DNA of 32,763 nucleotides, from the NCBI GenBank assembly GCA_030834185.1, contig JAURFT010000012.1:1-32763 (forward strand), in the 5' to 3' direction. Origin of the DNA: Candidatus Nanopelagicales bacterium. Lineage in GTDB: Bacteria; Actinomycetota; Actinomycetes; S36-B12; UBA5976. Shown one piece after another: positions 29,491-32,763 of this stretch. The number at the start of each line of letters is the position of its first letter. Within the stretch, counting starts at the first letter, position 1. The position numbers and the translations under genes are program-made. The notes under the pieces were generated by a model that searched no databases, was not told where the DNA came from, and saw only the letters and a list, made by a program, of their open reading frames with translations.

Positions 29491-30368
29491 CAGCTTGATT
29501 CCCGAGTCGCATAGGTAAACCGGGGTCGTCCAGTTAAGTCATCAACTGCCGATATCGCGTTGAAGAACCCAGTTTTTTTAAGCCGTGATGCAACTCCACC
29601 ATCAGCTCCATTTAGGCCATGAGTTTGATCATGCTCAATAACAATGAGTCCGCCTGGTTTTAATAATTCAATTGCGGATGCGATTACTTGATCAATAACT
29701 GCATACCCATTATTTGATGCAAATATTGCTTCAGCCGGTTCAAAATATTGCACTTCATGAGCTACAGCTGAACCCATTGGCACGTAAGGCGGATTAGCAA
29801 CAACTAATTCAGCGTTGCCAATGAGCTCGCGATGAACTGTAGGTAGCTCTGATATCTCAAACTCCAACGCAGTTACAGTTGAGTCAGGCAAGAACTCTGA
29901 TTCATATTTCGAAATGTTTTCATGAAGGTAATTAAGTGCAGTTTGTGAATTCTCAACTGCAAAAACTGTCATCTGGGGGAATTCAGTTGCTAAACTAAGC
30001 GCTAAACATCCTGAACCTGAACCTAAATCAAGTGCAATGCCAGATCTGCCAAAGCGCTTTACGATGTCAATTATTAATTCACTTTCTGGCCGCGGTACCA
30101 ATACACCTGGTCCGACGATTAATTCAAGGCGCCTAAATGGAGCAGTTCTGGTTATGTATTGCAGTGGCTCTCGCAGTACTCTGCGGCGAATAAGTAACTC
30201 ATAGTTATGTTTTTGATCTTCATTTAGTTCTGGTGCGATCATTAACTGTGATCGACTTACGCCAAGGGCGTGAGCTAAAAGTAGCTCGGCATCTGTTCGA
30301 GCACTCTCAATTCCCGCCTGCGTAAACCTACGCTCGACGTCAACTAAGACTTGCCGAATAGTGCTCAC
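29490..30368 (-). CDS. prmC: Peptide chain release factor N5-glutamine methyltransferase PrmC
   Basis: Methylates the Gln of the GGQ motif in RF1/RF2 using SAM. 292 aa with the N-terminal helical substrate-binding domain, SAM motif [15 protein letters not shown] (113-127) and the catalytic NPPY (192-195). GTG start at 30368 overlaps the prfA stop by four bases (GTGA), coupling the modifier to its substrate. Confidence 0.96.
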   Translation of the reverse strand: MSTIRQVLVDVERRFTQAGIESARTDAELLLAHALGVSRSQLMIAPELNEDQKHNYELLIRRRVLREPLQYITRTAPFRRLELIVGPGVLVPRPESELIIDIVKRFGRSGIALDLGSGSGCLALSLATEFPQMTVFAVENSQTALNYLHENISKYESEFLPDSTVTALEFEISELPTVHRELIGNAELVVANPPYVPMGSAVAHEVQYFEPAEAIFASNNGYAVIDQVIASAIELLKPGGLIVIEHDQTHGLNGADGGVASRLKKTGFFNAISAVDDLTGRPRFTYATRESS

Positions 30369-31438
30369 TTACCAGCATCTCGCATTCGTTCAGCACGCTC
30401 GATATCAACTAAAGATTGAATGACATCATCTAAGTTTCCTTCAAGGATTTGGTCTAAATTGTAAGACTTATAGTTGCTGCGGTGATCGGTTAATCTATTT
30501 TCAGGAAAATTGTATGTACGAACTCGTTCGCTTCGATCCACTGTTCGGACTTGAGACTTTCTGGTTGCAGAAGCCGCTGCTTCCCTTTTTGCTTCAGCAT
30601 CAGCTAGTAATCTGGCGCGAAGAATTCGCATGGCTGACTCTTTATTTTGTAGCTGACTTTTCTCGTTCTGGCATGAAACCACAATTCCAGTTGGAACATG
30701 AGTGATGCGGACTGCCGAATCAGTTGTGTTAACACTTTGTCCACCTGGCCCAGAGGATCGGTAAACATCTATTCGCAGATCAGTTTGCACAATTTCAATT
30801 TCCACTTCTTCAGCCTCTGGGTATACCAGAACCCCGGCAGCCGAAGTGTGAATTCGCCCTTGCGATTCAGTAACTGGTACGCGCTGCACTCGGTGTACAC
30901 CAGCTTCATGTTTCAATAGCGCCCATGGCGCCTCACCATGCTCGGTGTTGCCTTTTGCTTTAACAGCTATCGAAACATCTTTATAGCCGCCCATATCGCT
31001 TTCTACCGTATCTAGAACTTCAACTTTTAAGCCTCGATTATCCGCCCAGCGCATATACATGCGCAGTAAATCGCCTGCAAAGATAGCGGATTCATCACCG
31101 CCTTCACCAGCTTTTATTTCAACAATTACATCTTTATCATCAAGTGGATCCCTTGGGATAAGAAGTTGTTCTAATTTAAGACTTGCGATTTCAATTTCGG
31201 CTTCAATCCGCTTAACTTCATCAGCAAAAGCATCATCAGATTCGGCAAACTCTTTGGCTGATACTAAATCTTCCGTTAAACTCAAAAATTGCTGATAGGT
31301 ATGAACTATTGGTCGAAGTTGGGCATATCTCTTGTTTAATTCCCGAGCTTTCGCTTGGTCTAAATGAATTGCGGCATCGGATAATTGGGTTTCAATTGAG
31401 GCTAGCTCGGCAACTAAGCCCTGACAATTTTCAAACAT
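30365..31438 (-). CDS. prfA: Peptide chain release factor 1
   Basis: Terminates translation at UAA/UAG. From ATG 31438 it is 357 aa beginning MFENC, matching the MFE start of Streptomyces RF1; longer starts (ATG 31447 or upstream) are less like the family, though GGAG is nearest to 31447. Stop-recognition tripeptide PVT at 188-190 (the actinobacterial form of PAT), GGQ at 232-234 in [14 protein letters not shown]. An intrinsic-terminator-like hairpin lies just upstream, so expression is a read-through fraction or comes from its own promoter. Confidence 0.96.
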   Translation of the reverse strand: MFENCQGLVAELASIETQLSDAAIHLDQAKARELNKRYAQLRPIVHTYQQFLSLTEDLVSAKEFAESDDAFADEVKRIEAEIEIASLKLEQLLIPRDPLDDKDVIVEIKAGEGGDESAIFAGDLLRMYMRWADNRGLKVEVLDTVESDMGGYKDVSIAVKAKGNTEHGEAPWALLKHEAGVHRVQRVPVTESQGRIHTSAAGVLVYPEAEEVEIEIVQTDLRIDVYRSSGPGGQSVNTTDSAVRITHVPTGIVVSCQNEKSQLQNKESAMRILRARLLADAEAKREAAASATRKSQVRTVDRSERVRTYNFPENRLTDHRSNYKSYNLDQILEGNLDDVIQSLVDIERAERMRDAGK

Positions 31439-31458
31439 GACACTCATTTCTCCAGATA

Positions 31459-31495
31459 GCAAAACGAGCGCCACCTGGCGAACCAGGTAGCGCTC
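31459..31495 (-). terminator. Intrinsic terminator or attenuator between rpmE2 and prfA
   Basis: Read on the minus strand, GAGCGCTACCTGG and CCAGGTGGCGCTC (arms 31495-31483 and 31478-31466) form a 13-bp stem with one G-U pair and a UUCG tetraloop, followed by GTTTTGCT. It begins 10 bases after the rpmE2 stop and sits 28 bases before the prfA ATG. The T-tract is short, so termination may be partial. Confidence 0.75.
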
Positions 31496-31504
31496 GATGC
31501 AAAG

Positions 31505-31753
31505 TTAAGCTTTTTTACCGAAACGCTTCTCGAACTTAGCGACACGGCCACCAGCATCCATGATTTTCTGCTTACCGGTATAAAACGGATGACTTGCAGA
31601 GGAGATTTCCACGTCAAAAACTGGATACTCAACTCCATCTTCCCAAACCATAGTTTGGTCAGCTTTCAGCGTTGACCGGGTTAAAAATGCAAAATCTGCT
31701 GACTTATCGCGAAAAATTACATACCCATAGTTTGGGTGAATTTCGTTCTTCAT
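31505..31753 (-). CDS. rpmE2: 50S ribosomal protein L31 type B (zinc-independent form)
   Basis: 82 aa. [16 protein letters not shown] at the N terminus, FLTRSTL, and the diagnostic [16 protein letters not shown] followed by [11 protein letters not shown] identify type B L31. It lacks the CxxC zinc site of type A. AAGGAAG is positioned seven bases upstream of ATG 31753. It occupies the slot between rho and prfA where Streptomyces and mycobacteria, as I recall, have type A rpmE. Confidence 0.95.
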   Translation of the reverse strand: MKNEIHPNYGYVIFRDKSADFAFLTRSTLKADQTMVWEDGVEYPVFDVEISSASHPFYTGKQKIMDAGGRVAKFEKRFGKKA

Positions 31754-31826
31754 TTCGTATCTTCCTTATCTAGTTGCTGGGCCGGGCTGCCGTGAACCAA
31801 CAACGGAGCCAAAGGGTAGCAGGGGA

Positions 31827-32763
31827 TTACTCCCCTGAATCACCGGTCTCTGGCAGGCTTGGGGTGGTCTTCTGGACCTGCATTAGAAACTCGACGTTGG
31901 TCTTGGTTTCCTTTAGTTTGGTCATCAGCAACTCAAGTGCTTGTTGCTGTTCAAGGGCTGTTAGCACTCGGCGCAGGTTCCAGTTGATCTTTAACTCATC
32001 GGCGCTCATTAGTAATTCTTCTTTTCGAGTACCAGACTGGTTAATATCAATCGCAGGGAAGATTCGCTTATCGGCTAGCTTGCGTTCTAACTTGAGCTCC
32101 ATGTTTCCAGTACCTTTGAATTCCTCAAAGATAACTTCATCCATTCGAGAGCCCGTTTCAACTAGCGCTGTAGCCAAAATCGTTAACGATCCGCCATCTT
32201 CAATGTTTCGCGCTGCACCAAAGAACTTCTTTGGTGGATAAAGCGCTGCTGAATCGACACCACCTGAAAGAATTCTTCCACTTGCAGGAGCGGCAATATT
32301 GTATGCGCGACCTAGACGAGTTATTGAGTCAAGAAGCACTACTACATCGTGGCCCATCTCAACTAAGCGCTTAGCTCTCTCGATTGCAAGCTCGGCAACT
32401 GTGGTGTGATCTTCAGCTGGACGATCAAAGGTTGAGGCGATTACCTCACCTTTAACGTTGCGCTGCATATCTGTTACTTCTTCAGGTCGCTCATCTACTA
32501 AGACAACCATTAGATGCACTTCTGGATTATTGGCGCTGATGGCATTTGCAATTGCCTGCATCACCATTGTTTTTCCAGCTTTTGGTGGCGAAACAATCAA
32601 GCCTCGCTGGCCTTTTCCAATTGGTGCAATCAGATCGATAACACGTGTGGTCAAAATGTTAGGTTCTGTTTCTAAACGTAAACGATCTTGTGGGTAAAGC
32701 GGCACTAACTTGTTGAACTCAATCCGGTCTTTAGCCTCGTCTGGTTCCATTCCATTAATGGCG
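31827..32763 (-). CDS. rho: Transcription termination factor Rho, 5' end cut by window edge
   Basis: Hexameric RNA-dependent helicase that ends transcription. About 312 C-terminal codons are visible; the frame stays open through base 32763 ([11 protein letters not shown] upstream of an internal ATG at 32750), so that ATG is not the true start. RecA-type motor motifs: Walker [20 protein letters not shown], Walker [11 protein letters not shown]-loop/R-loop region [21 protein letters not shown], and [11 protein letters not shown]. The RNA-binding N-terminal domain lies outside the window. The stop codon lies in the loop of a short inverted repeat (31820-31837). Confidence 0.97.
   Translation of the reverse strand, partial: AINGMEPDEAKDRIEFNKLVPLYPQDRLRLETEPNILTTRVIDLIAPIGKGQRGLIVSPPKAGKTMVMQAIANAISANNPEVHLMVVLVDERPEEVTDMQRNVKGEVIASTFDRPAEDHTTVAELAIERAKRLVEMGHDVVVLLDSITRLGRAYNIAAPASGRILSGGVDSAALYPPKKFFGAARNIEDGGSLTILATALVETGSRMDEVIFEEFKGTGNMELKLERKLADKRIFPAIDINQSGTRKEELLMSADELKINWNLRRVLTALEQQQALELLMTKLKETKTNVEFLMQVQKTTPSLPETGDSGE

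Overview
The window is a chromosomal stretch of an actinobacterium. Three things point there: the gene order rho - rpmE - prfA - prmC - tsaC/ywlC ... glyA - wecA - atpI - atpB-E-F-H-A-G-D-C ... cobalamin adenosyltransferase - murA ... methylmalonyl-CoA epimerase - thiolase - meaB, which is the order I know from Streptomyces and Mycobacterium; MurA with Asp in place of the catalytic Cys; and small families typical of the phylum (a DUF5302-like protein, a C-C-H-C zinc-binding 100-aa protein, a DUF2007-like membrane protein). By eye the GC content is only in the mid-40s percent, gaps are very short and stop/start overlaps are common. This suggests a streamlined low-GC lineage such as freshwater planktonic actinobacteria (Nanopelagicales/acI-like). 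That placement is inference.

Layout, left to right. 1-8524 (minus strand): a tightly packed run transcribed thiolase > meaB > YbbN-like thioredoxin > cysteine desulfurase > mnmA > ligA > gatC > gatA (cut by the window edge). 8610-9035 (plus): methylmalonyl-CoA epimerase, divergent from the thiolase. 9073-10124 (minus): zinc-binding small protein coupled to an alpha/beta hydrolase. 10179-10502 (plus): small membrane protein. 10499-11770 (minus): murA. 11823-12392 (plus): PduO-type cobalamin adenosyltransferase. 12426-12608 (minus): DUF5302-like protein. 12632-22603 (minus): glyA > wecA > atpI > AtpZ/AtpI-like > atpBEFHAGDC, essentially one unit. 22604-22830: a regulatory gap with a long inverted repeat. 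22831-24075 (plus): substrate-binding lipoprotein of a branched-chain amino-acid-type ABC transporter. It is separated by a bidirectional terminator from 24173-28048 (minus), livH-livM-livG-livF. 28092-32763 (minus): DUF554 protein, tsaC-like, prmC, prfA, type-B L31, and rho (cut by the right edge).

Functionally the window is mostly housekeeping: tRNA charging and modification (GatCA, MnmA with its sulfur donor, TsaC), translation termination (RF1 and its methylase PrmC, L31), transcription termination (Rho), DNA ligation, F1Fo ATP synthase, cell-wall precursor enzymes (MurA, WecA), and one-carbon metabolism (GlyA). Three B12/methylmalonyl-CoA accessory genes (mce, meaB, ATR) indicate a propionyl-CoA/methylmalonyl-CoA route elsewhere in the genome. 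The liv cassette is the accessory part. It sits inside the otherwise conserved tsaC-glyA junction, and its LivH carries an unusual N-terminal signal peptide plus a predicted extracytoplasmic beta-sandwich domain. I found no mobile element, CRISPR array, tRNA, rRNA or defence system. No stretch over 300 bases lacks a gene.
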